Below, one piece after another: positions 21,261-32,075 of a stretch of 64,000 nucleotides of DNA. Position numbers and translations under genes: made by a program. The DNA is from Manduca sexta (lineage: Eukaryota; Arthropoda; Insecta; Lepidoptera; Sphingidae): positions 8,165,556 through 8,229,555 of the forward strand of contig NC_051116.1 of NCBI RefSeq assembly GCF_014839805.1, read 5' to 3'. The notes below the pieces were generated by a model. That model saw only the letters and a list, made by a program, of their open reading frames with translations, searched no databases and was not told where the DNA came from. The stretch's first letter is position 1, and each line of letters opens with the position of its first letter.

Positions 21261-21835
21261 AAGCTGAAAGCACTCTTTTGTTTACCATTTATTTGGGAGC
21301 TTGACTTTTGTTTTTAGCCGCCTTATATAATATTCAAAGAGTAAAGTTTAATCAGACATAGTGAAACAATCCTTCAAATACTAAAACGAATACGTACTAA
21401 AGTATTATAGTAAGGCATCTTCGTCAGTAAAATGACCTATAAGTAAGTCTGCGCCAAATTTAATCCAAATAATGTACTTTTATAAGTGCAGTCTAATTAG
21501 TGTCTTGAACCATTGCATATAATGCCAATGGTCATAATCTTGCGAATTAAATTGATTGTCCGTCGTTGAGTCGAACAATAAGTTGAGAAAGTATGTTCAG
21601 ACGTTTGTTGCCTAATACGATAATTATGGCTCTCATGTGTTAAACTGCTAAATTCTTGCTTAATAAGTTGACTTCTTCTTCAGCCTTTGGAAGTCCATTG
21701 TTATCGTAAGGGGAGATATTCCCCCATTTAATAAAAGGTTCGTATACAATCCCAGAAAATACCATGACTAAAAATATCAATTGAATATATCATTGTGTAT
21801 AACATTACTTTTAACAATGACTACTTTTGAATCTA
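21261..21835. other. Gene-free AT-rich stretch
   Basis: No gene or repeat was recognised. Confidence 0.4.
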
Positions 21836-21890
21836 TATTTATATAAAGCTGATGAGTTTGTTTGACTGCTCTAATCTCAGGAACTACTTT
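21836..21890 (+). mobile_element. Helitron-like 5' fragment
   Basis: TATATTTATATAAAGCTGAT...CTAATCTCAGGAACTACTT is cut off at repeat E. Confidence 0.4.
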
Positions 21891-21892
21891 TT

Positions 21893-22195
21893 TATATTGC
21901 TTTGAATTACAAAACGAATTTGCTAATCGCCTGATGGTAAGCGATACGACCGACCATAAACAATAGAAACACCATCCAACACTTCGAATTACAAAATATT
22001 GTCTGGTATTCCACTGCGCTCGCCATCCTGAGACGTGATATGTTAAGTTTCATTATGTCCAGTAGTTACACTGGCTACAACGTCCTTCAAAAGGGAACAC
22101 AAGTACACACTGCTGCTAGGCGGCAGAAATAGACATTGCGGTGGCACCTACCCAGGCGGACACTCGCATAATATGAGAGACGTACCACCAGTAAA
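21893..22195 (+). repeat. Repeat E
   Basis: CGCCTGATGGTAAGCGATAC, ACACCATCCAACACTT, CATCCTGAGACGTGATATGT, TGTCCAGTAGTTACACTGGC and ATGAGAGACGTACCACCA, complete in one orientation. Confidence 0.75.
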
Positions 22196-22655
22196 CTCAA
22201 TATTATAGGAAGAAAGAAACATGTATGCAAACTGTTCCATAGTATAATGGAGGGAACGAATAAGCTTCGGATCTCTTGATTCAAGACAATGGAAGCCACG
22301 AAGCTGTACCGCAGGCCTGCACGCGTCAGGGACGGTTCCGAGCAGCTATCTTAGTGCAACAAGATACCCCGGAGCCGTCCCGTATGCGCCGAAGAAGGCC
22401 ACCGATGGTTTTGGTAGGTATGCCGGTGTCGGGTATACAGGAGTTAGGGACTCGGTCCAATGCTCGCTCGGATGATGCTATGCTCCCGAGTGTCGATATT
22501 GGGCCGTAAGACCGGTGAAACCAACGTAACCATTCCGCTGACCCTTCAAGTGGTGCTAGAAACAACGCGATTTTTCCACGCGAAAAAAAAAGAAAAAAAA
22601 ATGGCCTGCACGCGTCGTTCTGTTAACAAATATAGATTATGCATCACCAGTTTAT
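22196..22655 (+). repeat. Unnamed repeat G, copy 2, interrupted
   Basis: Pieces 22196-22327 and 22603-22655 correspond to 2098-2375. Between them lies the retroposed insert described separately. Confidence 0.6.
22328..22602 (+). mobile_element. Retroposed GC-rich sequence with poly(A) and 14-bp target duplication
   Basis: The 275-bp insert is flanked by GGCCTGCACGCGTC at 22314-22327 and 22603-22616 and ends in AAAAAAAAAGAAAAAAAA. This is the signature of target-primed reverse transcription. The body is markedly GC-rich for the window and has no A/B boxes at its start, so it could be a 5'-truncated LINE or a processed transcript. I do not recognise the source. Confidence 0.75.
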
Positions 22656-22700
22656 CCTAGAAAAGCTCATGCGGGCGAAGCCGCAAAAGCAAGTATTAAA
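22656..22700 (+). mobile_element. Helitron-like 3' end fragment
   Basis: AGTTTATCCTAGAAAAGCTC and GCGGGCGAAGCCGC followed by AAAAGCAAG, a decayed CTAG terminus. Confidence 0.4.
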
Positions 22701-23172
22701 TAAATGTTTCCGACCTAGATACAGCATACAAGATACTATAATTTAACAAACACATTGCAAAACAACAATTTAGGACCATGTTAACCCTATAACATTTACG
22801 CATGGAATTCGACGCAAAAGTGCAAATCATACATGCTTTAATGGATGCAATTCTCCATGATTTGTATGGGGGTTTAGGACCTTTGTCCTGTCAAAATCGA
22901 CATTTGATTGTGTGAATTTCGACCAATCATCCTAAAATATGGTGGCAGTTTGAATGCGTGTTTTGTGAGAACAAGGTTTGGCTAAAATAGCTGTTTTGAA
23001 ATACGACTTTGTTCATTTATTTTTTCATCTGTCTCTATTCCATGATTCAAGAGTCCATGCCTTAAAAGGAATTATCGGATTGCTTTGTTATCCGTCTATC
23101 TTTGTATCAAGTCTTTTGGTTAAAATTATATTTGGATACATTTGCGAACCGTTTATTAACGTGTATAATGTT
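22701..23172. other. Gene-free stretch
   Basis: A 65-codon frame at 22978-23175 shows no recognisable domain. Confidence 0.4.
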
Positions 23173-23655
23173 TGATTTTAGAAGCGACAATAGCTTATTC
23201 CACCACTTAGACCACGACTCGGCAAACGTAGTGTAGGACGCCCTCCAGCTAGGTGGAGTGACGATCTGCGAAAGATCGCTGGCAAGAACTGGATGCGACA
23301 GGCCGAAGACAGGGTAAAATGGCGCATTTGGAGGAGGCCTATGTCCAGCAGTGGACAAAGATATAGGCTGATGATGATGATAGATTATTAGGGAGTGGAA
23401 CGGACTGCCCAGACGAATTTTGGTAGCTTCAAGACCCAAGGGCACAGACTTCTGACTTTTCTAATGTGGATATGTTTTATGAAACGTCATGAGGAAACCT
23501 GAGAAATTCTCCAACAATTTTGAGGGTATGTAAAGTCTGTTAATCCGTTTTAGGCCAGCGTGGTAGACTGCGACGTAATCCCTCTCGATTGCAAAAGAGG
23601 CTCATGCCCAGCAGTAGGACAACATATAATATAGGGCTAATATTATTATTATATA
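23173..23655 (+). mobile_element. SINE-A interrupted by an RTE 3' fragment
   Basis: The head AGCGACAATAGCTTATT (23180-23200) and the remainder from AGGGAGTGGAACGGACTGCC (from about 23391) to AGGGCTAATATTATTATTAT are one SINE-A. The interruption is an RTE tail, bracketed by ATAGCTTATT and ATAGATTATT. Confidence 0.7.
23197..23385 (+). pseudogene. RTE-like LINE, ORF2 C-terminal remnant
   Basis: Reads RLGKRSVGRPPARWSDDLRK, then IAGKNWMRQAEDRVKWRI. The AYVQQW block (EEAYVQQWT) follows one frame over, so one frameshift is present. It ends in an ATGATGATGATAGA tail. It is 5'-truncated in the usual LINE manner. Confidence 0.75.
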
Positions 23656-23867
23656 TTTTAATTTAATAGATATAAGTTATAAAACCATAGAGTACAGCAG
23701 TAGACAATTAACATAGACATGATACAGGCACAGGCATAGATAATAGGATGTCACAAACAATATTTTTAATATTATATTACGTTTAATATTTTTTAAATAT
23801 ATTTTTTCTCCGGAACACGTAGAGATCAGCCTATATCTAATTCTAACAAGCATAATTCTGCCGTGGA

Positions 23868-23970
23868 GTAATCATCTCTCGTCAGTCGACATTCTATTGG
23901 ACCCCACTCCAGTTACCATCAGCTGCATTGGGGTCACTTTCCGTACAAAAGAAAACATAATAGTGTCACC
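23868..23970 (-). repeat. Repeat D, partial
   Basis: GTGGAGTAATCATCTCTCGT, CAGTCGACATTCTATTGGAC, and TACCATCAGCTGCATTGGGG. The left half is missing. Confidence 0.65.
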
Positions 23971-24097
23971 TACCGAGATGGACCCTCGCATACTTACTTA
24001 CCAGTGTTCTATCCCTACGCCTTTCTAGTTTGAAGTTGACACAACATTTTAATACGTGCATGACAAAGTTACCCATTTGTTTATTTATTTATTTACT

Positions 24098-24302
24098 AGC
24101 GACCCGCTCTGGCTTCGCACGGGTATAACATAACAAAATAACAGTATTTCTCCATTATTTAATGGATGTTATTATACATATAAACCTTCCTCTTGAATCA
24201 CTATCTATTAAAAAAAAACACATCAAAATCCGTTGCGTAGTTTTAAAGATTTAAGCACACATAGGGACAGAGAAAGCGACTTTGTTTTATACTATGTAGT
24301 GA
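24098..24302 (-). mobile_element. Widespread insect repeat with CTAG end
   Basis: CTAGCGACCCGCTCTGGCTT, CGCACGGGTATAAC, CTTCCTCTTGAATCACTATC, AAATCCGTTGCGTAGTTTTA and GCGACTTTGTTTTATACTAT are familiar from many insect genomes. The superfamily (Helitron-like or RTE-related) is not settled by the sequence here. Confidence 0.5.
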
Positions 24303-24609
24303 ATATTTGGGAAATATTAAATTAATAAATAGATAATATTTGGTGGTCTGTAATCATGGTATATTTTCTATCAAGCCACTTGCCCGCCCTTCGATAAACA
24401 CCTGCATCTTAAACTCGTTTTTAACAATGTATATATTTACAATGAAGTGTTAATTTGTTGATTTTAACAGCCTCTTGTGTTTGATTGGATGATGTTATGC
24501 TGAGATGAACAATTTATTTTATGGTTAACTTTTGTTCGCGATTTCGTTTGCGTGACGGTTTTAGCGTTAAAAGATGTATTGTGTACTTTTCGGCGTAATG
24601 TAGCTTATA
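24303..24609. other. Gene-free AT-rich stretch
   Basis: I recognise nothing here. Confidence 0.35.
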
Positions 24610-24908
24610 TCCATACTTATATATAAAGCTGAGGAGCTTGTTTATTAAAATTTGTTAATTTCAAGAACTTCTGGTTTGAAATGAAAAATTATTTTGGTGT
24701 TGGATAACCCATCTATCGAGGAAGGCAGTAGATTATGTACCATGACGGTATAACCAATATGACTCAATCTAATTTGAAATTATTTTAATTATAGTAAGCT
24801 ATATTACTACTGAGTGCTATAGGCTACTTTTAACCCGGGAAAATACAAAGCGAAACATTTATCCCAGAAAAACTTGACACGCAAGCGAAGCTGTGAGCTA
24901 AAAGCTAG
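24610..24908 (+). mobile_element. Helitron-like element, ~299 bp
   Basis: Begins TCCATACTTATATATAAAGC after A, contains the TTGGTGTTGGATAACCCATC block and ends CGCAAGCGAAGCTGTGAGCT then AAAAGCTAG before T. The terminal hairpin has decayed. Confidence 0.55.
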
Positions 24909-25404
24909 TAATTAAATATGTAATGCAGTGATAGATTGTCTAGGTTTAGGGACGTAAGCGGCCAAGGGAAAGCATATTTTAAAGTAGGGGCAGCACAAAA
25001 TTGAATCCGTGACATTTTGTGTACCTTGTTTGAGGATCTTTTTTTGCTCGCAAAAAGATAATTGGATGCGGAATATGCGGAGAGGTACAAACTGAGTATT
25101 ATTTAAGTATTAATATGGAGTCGATATGTTTATGTATGCAAATTTTAACCAAAATTTCAAAATTTCCTTCTATAAAACAATGAAACAAGCAAATATTTCT
25201 ACAAATTACTATTTTTTATTATAACTTATATTGCGTCATCAAAGCTTTCATAGAATCGAAAGAAAGTAACTAGTTATTTATTTAAGTAATAAATTGGTTC
25301 TTTACTGCATCGTTTATAGTTAGCACAAAAGATATCCGTGTTATAATAATTCGTTAACTGTTGACTAATGATTGTTATACAACTTCTGTTGGGTTCCGTA
25401 GGCT
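24909..25404. other. Gene-free AT-rich stretch
   Basis: I recognise nothing here. Confidence 0.35.
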
Positions 25405-25730
25405 AAAAATAAATATCAGCCTTGTATTATATACTTGCCCACTGCTGAGCACGGGCCTCCTCTACTACTGAGAGGGATTAGGCCTTAGTCCACCACGCTG
25501 GCCTAGTGCGGTTTGGTAGATTTCACACACCTTCGAAATTCCTATAGAGAACTTTTTAGACGTTCAGGTTTCCTTACGATATTTTCCTTCACCATTAAAG
25601 CGAACAATAAATTCACAAAGAATACACACATGATTTTAGAAAAGTCAGAGGTGTGTGCACTTGGGATTTGAACCTGCGGACATTCGTCTTGGCAGTCCGT
25701 TCCACACCCAACTGGGCTTCGCCGCTTAGT
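25405..25730 (-). mobile_element. SINE-A, full length
   Basis: ATATCAGCCTTGTATTATAT to CACCCAACTGGGCTTCGCCG. The A box is slightly changed. Confidence 0.88.
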
Positions 25731-25739
25731 TAAGGTGAA

Positions 25740-25912
25740 TATCAGCCTTGTTGCTTTGCTGGTGGAAGGATATATTTCATATCCGTCTGGATAGCGACCA
25801 TACAAGGTGTTCAACCCGCCACAGTGGCCTACGTAATTGTATCGAGTGTGGAGGTAATCATCTCTCGTCAGTCGGTATCTATTGGACCCCAATCCATTTA
25901 CCATTGAGTGCC
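25740..25912 (-). repeat. Repeat D
   Basis: ATTTCATATCCGTCTGGATA, AGCGACCATACAAGGTG, GGAGGTAATCATCTCTCGTC and CCATTTACCATTGAG. The GGCC-rich middle is deleted. Confidence 0.65.
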
Positions 25913-25914
25913 GT

Positions 25915-26036
25915 ATATGTAAGTAGGGTAGTTTTGACTCTCTTACATATACGGCTATCGAAATTGTCCTTCGAAAAGAACGCCCGTATTTGCAAAAAGG
26001 CGGATTCGCCTCTATAGACGGAATAGGGCCTCCTGA
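25915..26036. mobile_element. MITE family F, half element
   Basis: TTTGACTCTCTTACATATAC through AACGCCCGTATTTGCAAAAA and GACGGAATAGGGCC to GACCTTA is one terminal-inverted-repeat arm of the element seen whole at 53525-53741. Confidence 0.6.
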
Positions 26037-26077
26037 CCTTAGTGTCAATATGTATATGTATATGCTAGTAGTAAGAT

Positions 26078-26295
26078 ACATATATATTATATCCGCCAGG
26101 ATAGCGACCGTACACAAGGTAATAAACCCGCCATAGTGGTCCACGTAAATGTGTCGCGTTCCGGAATCAGCATGTGTATACCAACAGGCCGGCATAATTG
26201 TGTCGACTGCCGAGGTAATCATCTCTCGTCAGTCGACGTTCTATTGGACCTCACTCCATTTACCATCAGTTGCTCAGAGGTCACTTAAAGGGATG
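26078..26295 (-). repeat. Repeat D
   Basis: ATATCCGCCAGGATAGCGAC, ACAGGCCGGCATAATTGTGT and a perfect GTCGACTG...CAGTCGAC hairpin core. Confidence 0.8.
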
Positions 26296-26329
26296 CCGTT
26301 CACGTATAAAAAAATATATGTAAAGGCCA

Positions 26330-26640
26330 TTGATATATATGTACTACGTATTAGATGTGGCGTTCCATACATTCATTGTGATCGACCCAACTGTACTGCA
26401 ATCCGTACACCTGACTTTAGTATGATTCAAGATTGACAGCGTGTGGTTATGTACGGAGTGACGCTCATAATATAAGAACTCGAATTTAAGTGTAAACCTG
26501 GAATAAAAAATAAGTAAAATTATTTGTTGTTCAAGTGAATAAATAATTTATAAAAGTGACGTTTTGTTTACCATTTTAGTTCAGATTTTGAATAAATAGT
26601 TTATATGGACGTGTCTATAGAATATAAGTCAATAGTGAAG
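26330..26640 (+). repeat. Repeat L, copy 2
   Basis: ATATGTACTACGTATTAGAT to GACGTGTCTATAGAATATAA. Its 3' part lies inside unit 1 of the tandem duplication, whose left edge falls in this repeat. Confidence 0.55.
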
Positions 26641-26904
26641 ACGTATGTGTGATATTACGGAACTAAACAAAATGAATTAACCAACGCTTGACCGCATCGG
26701 AAGTATAAAAATATCCGATTGTTCTCTACGTATCGAATTTATTGTGTTTTTGAGGTCGCAGTCTTAAAACATGATTGATAGCTTGTATTTTTATTGAATT
26801 GAAACGATCTCATGATGTTGTATTAAACCAATTTATACTGACATCGCGGTGGCCTTTGCCGCATTAGGGAAGGCTCCGAGGTTCTATAACTTGTGTGTAG
26901 TTAA

Positions 26905-27222
26905 TAATATATATTATCAGCCCTGTATTATATACTGTTCTACTGCTAGCCTCCTCTACTGCTGAGGGAGATTAGGTGTTAGTCCACCACGCTGGCCTAG
27001 TGATAGGCAGACTATACATACCCTCAAAATTCCTATAGAGAACTTCACAAGTATGCAGGTGTCCTCACGATGTTTTCCTTCACCGTTAAAGCAAGCGTTA
27101 ATTCACAAAGAATACACACACAACTTTAGAAAAGTCAGAGATGTGTGCCCTTGGGTTTTGAACTTGCGGACATTCGTCTCGGCAGCCCGTTCCACTTCCA
27201 ACTAGGCTATCGCCACTTTTAA
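26905..27222 (-). mobile_element. SINE-A in duplication unit 1
   Basis: TATCAGCCCTGTATTATATA to CCAACTAGGCTATCGCCACT, with a shortened tail region (CTACTGCTAGCCTCC). Confidence 0.88.
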
Positions 27223-28254
27223 TTGTGAATAGTTGATCAATACCATTTCCTCTGCATTGTACCGCCTAAATCCTACCTTTCAAGGGCCATATAATGTAAA
27301 ATATTATGTCATTATTCCTACTTACTAGTCCACTGTTTGTCTTTCATAAATAGTATATCAAGTAAGAAAATCGAACCTGCGACCTTAGCCCCACGGCAGT
27401 TTGATATACTATAGCGTCGTTAACGTAGTAAACAAAGGCATTTGCCGGTAGCACCGATTGCTGATAAATATTCATAAAATGACATTCCTCGTAAAGATGA
27501 CACGCTGGTGTGACCAAACATTAATTATTATGATATGTAGATGTATATTATGGGGTGCTAGGTCAGGAAACCTCCTCGTGATCTTCCCCTTTTAAGGGGT
27601 AGGCAGACTGTAAAGAAGTTACTTAAGGTACTTCCTCCCAAAAAAAAGAACGAGCTTACCGTATTTTTAAAAGCTATTTAATCAAAATTTATATTACATA
27701 TTTTAATATTTGGATATTGTGTAATTATTTCACCCAATTAGATGCCAATTGGATGTTTGTTAGAATTCAACGTAGAAACAACTAAAGGGATTTGGATGAA
27801 ATTTACACACGCATAGATCATGTCTTGGATTAACACATAGGGTACCTTTTAACCCGGTAAATTACTTCCTTGGGACATAATGGAAATTTTCATCTGATTG
27901 TTTGAATAGATGGCGCTAGCGTAGTGCAATGTTTAGGATCTTTTATAGCGGAACAGGTTCTTTAAAGCGAGTGAAGTCGCAAGCTCTTACAGAATTTAAA
28001 AATATCCTCTATTTGCCATAAACCTGGAGTTATTAGCACTGACTTGCATCGCAATCAATAATTCACTGAACCGCAGTGAAGTGGTACGCGGAGGTCTTGC
28101 GTATGCAAATATTGAACAGGCTTATATTGTTTATTGTTAAAACTTTAGTTTATTATTATAGTATTAAAAATAATAAATAAAAAAAAATATGTCACACGAC
28201 ATTGGAGTAGAGAAAAAAATTGAAATGTAAATAGAAAATCTTTATCCTTTTCTT
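27223..28254. other. Gene-free stretch in unit 1
   Basis: At 27745-27990 there is a Helitron-like body related to 51395-51482 and 59807-59940 (TTTGTTAGAA...GGATTTGGATGAAATTT, AGATGGCGCTAGCGTAG). No gene was found. Confidence 0.45.
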
Positions 28255-28490
28255 TTTTTATACGGCAAATACAGTGAGGCCACTGTACCTAATGGCAAGT
28301 GGAGTGGGGTCCAATAGAATGTCGACTGACGAGACATGATTACCCCTCGATAGTCGACACAATTATGCCGGTTGGAACCGGATATATACAAGCTGATCCC
28401 GAACGCGACTCACGTGGGCTTCTATGGTTTTAACACATTGTGTACGGTGGTCACAATCCGGGCGGATATAATATATCGTACTATCAGCAA
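28255..28490 (+). repeat. Repeat D in unit 1
   Basis: TATACGGCAAATACAGTGAG, GTCGACTG...AGTCGAC core, GCCGGTTGGAACCGGAT and ATCCGGGCGGATATAATATA. Confidence 0.78.
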
Positions 28491-28764
28491 AAGTCAGCTT
28501 ATGCTGACAGTCCAGTCAGTCAAAATTCGTAAGGAGTCATCTTGAAGAATAATTAACCATCTGTTAAAAAATAAAAATATCTATTATACCTCAAATCTTG
28601 ACCATTCCATTCTCAGTTTGAAGAAATCGTGGAATGGGATTAGACCACCAATATACTATTGTGTTAATTTTATTATTAGTTCAATTTTATTTTTGTACTT
28701 TAACCTTTGATGTTTAATAAAGTGACCACCAGCAAATACTTCATTTCTAACACTGTTAATTTAC

Positions 28765-28985
28765 ACACATACCCCTTTCACCCCTCGAACGTGTAGAAGT
28801 GCAACTCGTGCATCCTTTTCCGCGGTGTGTATTCACCCCATGATGTGATACGGGCGAGTCAATCGCTATATTGGGCACAAATTCCAAACTCAGGGCTAAT
28901 ACTGAGTAGAAAAATCTATTAACACTGCCTGACATTGGGATTGGACCCGACATGACACCTCAGCATTGCAGTCATACTGGTTAAT
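28765..28985 (-). mobile_element. SINE-C in unit 1, diverged
   Basis: CACACATACCCCTTTCACCC, ATGTGATACGGGCGAGTCAA, GGCACAAATTCCAAACTCAG and CTGAGTAGAAAAATC. The tRNA head is poorly preserved. Confidence 0.65.
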
Positions 28986-29072
28986 TTATTGGGAAAAATG
29001 GGAAACGGTTTTGTAGTGTGTTTTCAAAATTTATTCTTGAAGTAATTTGTGCTCAAATTAAATGCATTTCTC

Positions 29073-29288
29073 TAAGGTGACGGGCTTTATTCAGTCTATA
29101 GAAGCGAACCTGTCTTTTTGAAATTACGGGCGTTTTATTCGAAGGACAACTTCGATAACCGAATACATAAGAGAGTCAAAAAATTCTCTAGTTATTTATA
29201 TGATTATCAAAGCTCTCCTTCTATTAGAAAGCCTGTAATTGCAAAAAGACGGATATACCCCGTAGACGAAATAGGACCCTTGACCTTA
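29073..29288. mobile_element. MITE family F in unit 1
   Basis: The ends TAAGGTGACGGGC... and ...GACCCTTGACCTTA are inverted repeats that extend roughly 80 bp (CGGGCGTTTTATTCGAAGGA on one side, TGCAAAAAGACGGA on the other). It is 216 bp with no transposase. A 73-codon frame inside is fortuitous. Confidence 0.65.
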
Positions 29289-31016
29289 CCTATATTGTAC
29301 CTTTATATTTATATTTATCGAGAACTTGGTCTATTTTAATCTAATTCAGCGGTTTCTGTGTTAGATATATTTTAAAAACTTTAACATTTATAATTTTAAA
29401 CACTACAAAATTCCAGTCGATGTTCCATTGCTATTGTTTGTAGAAACGGCGCGTGATTGGCAAGCAGAAGTCACGACAGTTTTTTTATAGAAGGAGTATA
29501 TTATAGGTAGGTGGCTGACGGTGAGAAGTCACTCATAAACATTAAAAATAAAACTAATTTTAGGATTGTATCGTTGTTTTTTTCTGTAAAATTGTTTCCG
29601 AAAGTCTTCTCCAAGAAAATTAGAGGCGATTGGCAACTAAAAGTTGTGACAGATGTTTTTTTAGAAAGACAGATCAAAATAGTAAGTAGGTCATCGAATG
29701 ATCGTGGTCATTAAAACTAAAGAAATCGAATTATGACTAATTCTCAGTTTTTATCGCGGTATTTTTCTATAAATTTGTCTCCAAAGTCTTCAAAACGTCG
29801 TCAGTAAATTGCAATATTAAAGCCGCGATGAAACCCGGAAAATACTTTTATTCCGATGTCTATTATTCGAGTAAACATAAGAAATTATTCTAAAGGAATC
29901 AACCAGCCTTTGATTTAAGAAAGATGCTATTAAGAATACACTGACGTATTTTACAGTAATCTAAATATCTGGCCTGGTTCAGTAATCAAGGACATTAATC
30001 TGTTGTGGTCTGGTCTTCATTTAGAATTATTATTGTTGATGATATAATGTAAATGAATACGTGCATTCGACCTTCGTCTGAAAATATTATGGTGATCTTG
30101 GTTTAGGGAACCTGGGTACATCAATAATGTTTTACATTTAGTGTAAATAAAGAAAAATATTTCTTTTAGGTTATAAGGTAATGAATAAAGTTCGCTATCG
30201 ACCATGATTTTGGTACTTTTTGGTGTAATGAAAAAACATACTACTATTATTTATTAGTTTTTTATTAATAAAATTTATTATATTATGTAGTTGTAGTGAT
30301 ATTGCAATTATTCAAAGTATTTTCTATGTTTCATAAAATGATTTGTTGAAGATTTTAAAATAAGCTTGGCCTTTAAGGATTCCGTTACCTTACACAAATA
30401 CCTACAAACTTTTTAAAACACCTTGCTTCGGAGCGAGAGCAGTGTAAGTATTTGAAACGAAGTTCTTATTACTATTTATGGGTAATTTGGGTGTTAAACT
30501 TAAGAAAAGTTGTGGATTAACAAGAAAATTTGTAGAAGACGATGTCCGCAATCAATTATTACTGCGAAAGAAATTACAGCAAACTTGCACAATGTATTGC
30601 TGTAAGAACTAGCCAATCTGAAATTACAAACGAGACCGTCTCATCATAGAAAAAAAGTATAAGCCGTCTTATTCGAATACACAATTTACTTCTAAAATTA
30701 TACCAATCTAATATAATAAGGCAACTTGATTAATTTCAAACAAAAACTAATGTATTTTATGATTTACTAAGCGTTTAACTTTTGCCTAATCATAAATTAT
30801 TTTTCGATTCAGTTCGAATTATTTCGAGGTATTTAGTTCTTGTGAAATATTCACTAAGTCGATATTAATGATTGTATCGCATAACTTTATTATTCACTTG
30901 GCCACATGCGACAAAGATTATCGAAGAAGAGTGGATTAAACATCTTTAGAATATATTAGTACTATTAAGAGTAGTTATGGCGAAAAATGGCCGTCATATT
31001 TTTTTTCTATTTCTTT
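29289..31016. other. Gene-free stretch in unit 1
   Basis: AT-rich. A PLE terminal fragment at about 29740-29890 (TTTTATCGCGG...CTCCAAAGTCTTC...GATGAAACCCG) is the only recognisable piece. The unit-2 counterpart has the same layout. Confidence 0.5.
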
Positions 31017-31260
31017 GAATGACGAGACGAGCTTGCCGTTCGCCTGATGGTAAGCGACCGCCCATAAACAGTAGAAACATCATCCAACACCATGAATTAC
31101 AAAATATTGTTTGGTATTCCACCGCGCTCGCTACCTGAGACATGAAATATTAAGTCTCATTATATCCAGTACTTACAATGGTTACAATGTCCTTCAAACC
31201 GGAACACAACAGTGACTGCACACTATTGCTTGGCAGCAGAAATAGATAATAATAGTATTG
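31017..31260 (+). repeat. Repeat E in unit 1
   Basis: GACGAGACGAGCTTGCCGTT to TTGGCAGCAGAAATAGAT, followed directly by a 70-bp repeat-D end (31262-31330). Confidence 0.75.
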
Positions 31261-31331
31261 ATTGGCGAGGGATGATCATGTCTCCTCAGTCCACATTATT
31301 TGGACTCCACTCCGCTTACCATTAGAGCAGC

Positions 31332-31375
31332 TATACTCTAAGTGTGTTCCGCGGAACCCTAGGGTTCCGTGATAC
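31332..31375. mobile_element. hAT MITE, left stub at the duplication junction
   Basis: CAGCTATACTCTAAGTGTGT through CCTAGGGTTCCGTGATAC equals the first 44 to 48 bases of the complete MITE at 36532-36774. It then jumps to the start of unit 2. Confidence 0.8.
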
Positions 31376-31650
31376 ACACTTAGTTTTGTTTGCCATTTTA
31401 GTTCAGATTTTGAACAAATAGTTTATATGGACGTTCGTGTCTATAGAATATACGTCAATAGTGAAGACGTATGTGTGATATTACGGAACCAAACCAAATG
31501 AATTAACCAACGCTTGACCGCATCGGAAGTATAAAAATATCCGATTGTTCTCTACGTATCGAATTTATTGTGTTTTTGAGGTCGCAGTCTTAAAATATGA
31601 TTGATAGCTTGTATTTTTATTGAATTGAAACGATCTCATGATGTTGTATT

Positions 31651-31701
31651 AAACCAATTTATACTGACATCGCGGTGTGCGATGTCAGTATAAATTGGTT
31701 T
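31651..31701. repeat. Perfect 23-bp inverted repeat with 5-nt spacer
   Basis: Arms 31651-31673 (AAACCAATTTATACTGACAT CGC) and 31679-31701 are exact inverse copies separated by GGTGT. The left arm is present at the same place in unit 1; the right arm is not, so the inverse copy arose in unit 2. Confidence 0.95.
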
Positions 31702-31759
31702 GCTTGGGATTTTGCCGCATTAGGGAAGGCTCCGAGGTTCTATAACTTGTGTGTAGTTA

Positions 31760-32075
31760 ATAATATATATTATCAGCCCTGTATTATATACTGTTCTACT
31801 GCTGGCCTCCTCTACTGCTGAGGGAGATTAGGTGTTAGTCCACCACGCTGGCCTAGTGATAGGCAGACTATACATACCCTCAAAATTCCTATAGAGAACT
31901 TCACAAGTATGCAGGTGTCCTCACGATGTTTTCCTTCACCGTTAAAGCAAGCGATAATTCACAAAGAATACACACACAACTTTAGAAAAGTCAGAGATGT
32001 GTGCCCTTGGGTTTCGAACTTGCGGACATTCGTCTCGGCAGCCCGTTCCACACCCAACTAGGCTATCGCCACTTT
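31760..32075 (-). mobile_element. SINE-A in unit 2
   Basis: Counterpart of 26905-27222 with few differences (for example CTGCTGGCCTCC). Confidence 0.88.

Larger units (their letters stand above)
26561..31375. repeat. Tandem segmental duplication, unit 1 (~4.8 kb)
   Basis: Starts inside repeat L (GTTTTGTTTACCATTTTAGT) and ends inside a hAT MITE (CCCTAGGGTTCCGTGATAC). It is colinear over its whole length with 31383-36579, with scattered substitutions and indels. It holds SINE-A, repeat D, SINE-C, MITE F, a PLE fragment and repeat E in that order, all duplicated together. No host gene is present. Confidence 0.9.

Noticed and set aside
25542..26222. 226-codon minus-strand open frame
   Set aside because: It runs through SINE-A, repeat D and half a MITE F. 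The translation has no domain and follows repeat borders, not gene structure.
29118..29339. Duplicated 73- to 80-codon frames at 29118 and 34299
   Set aside because: They look conserved only because they sit in the two units of the segmental duplication inside MITE F.
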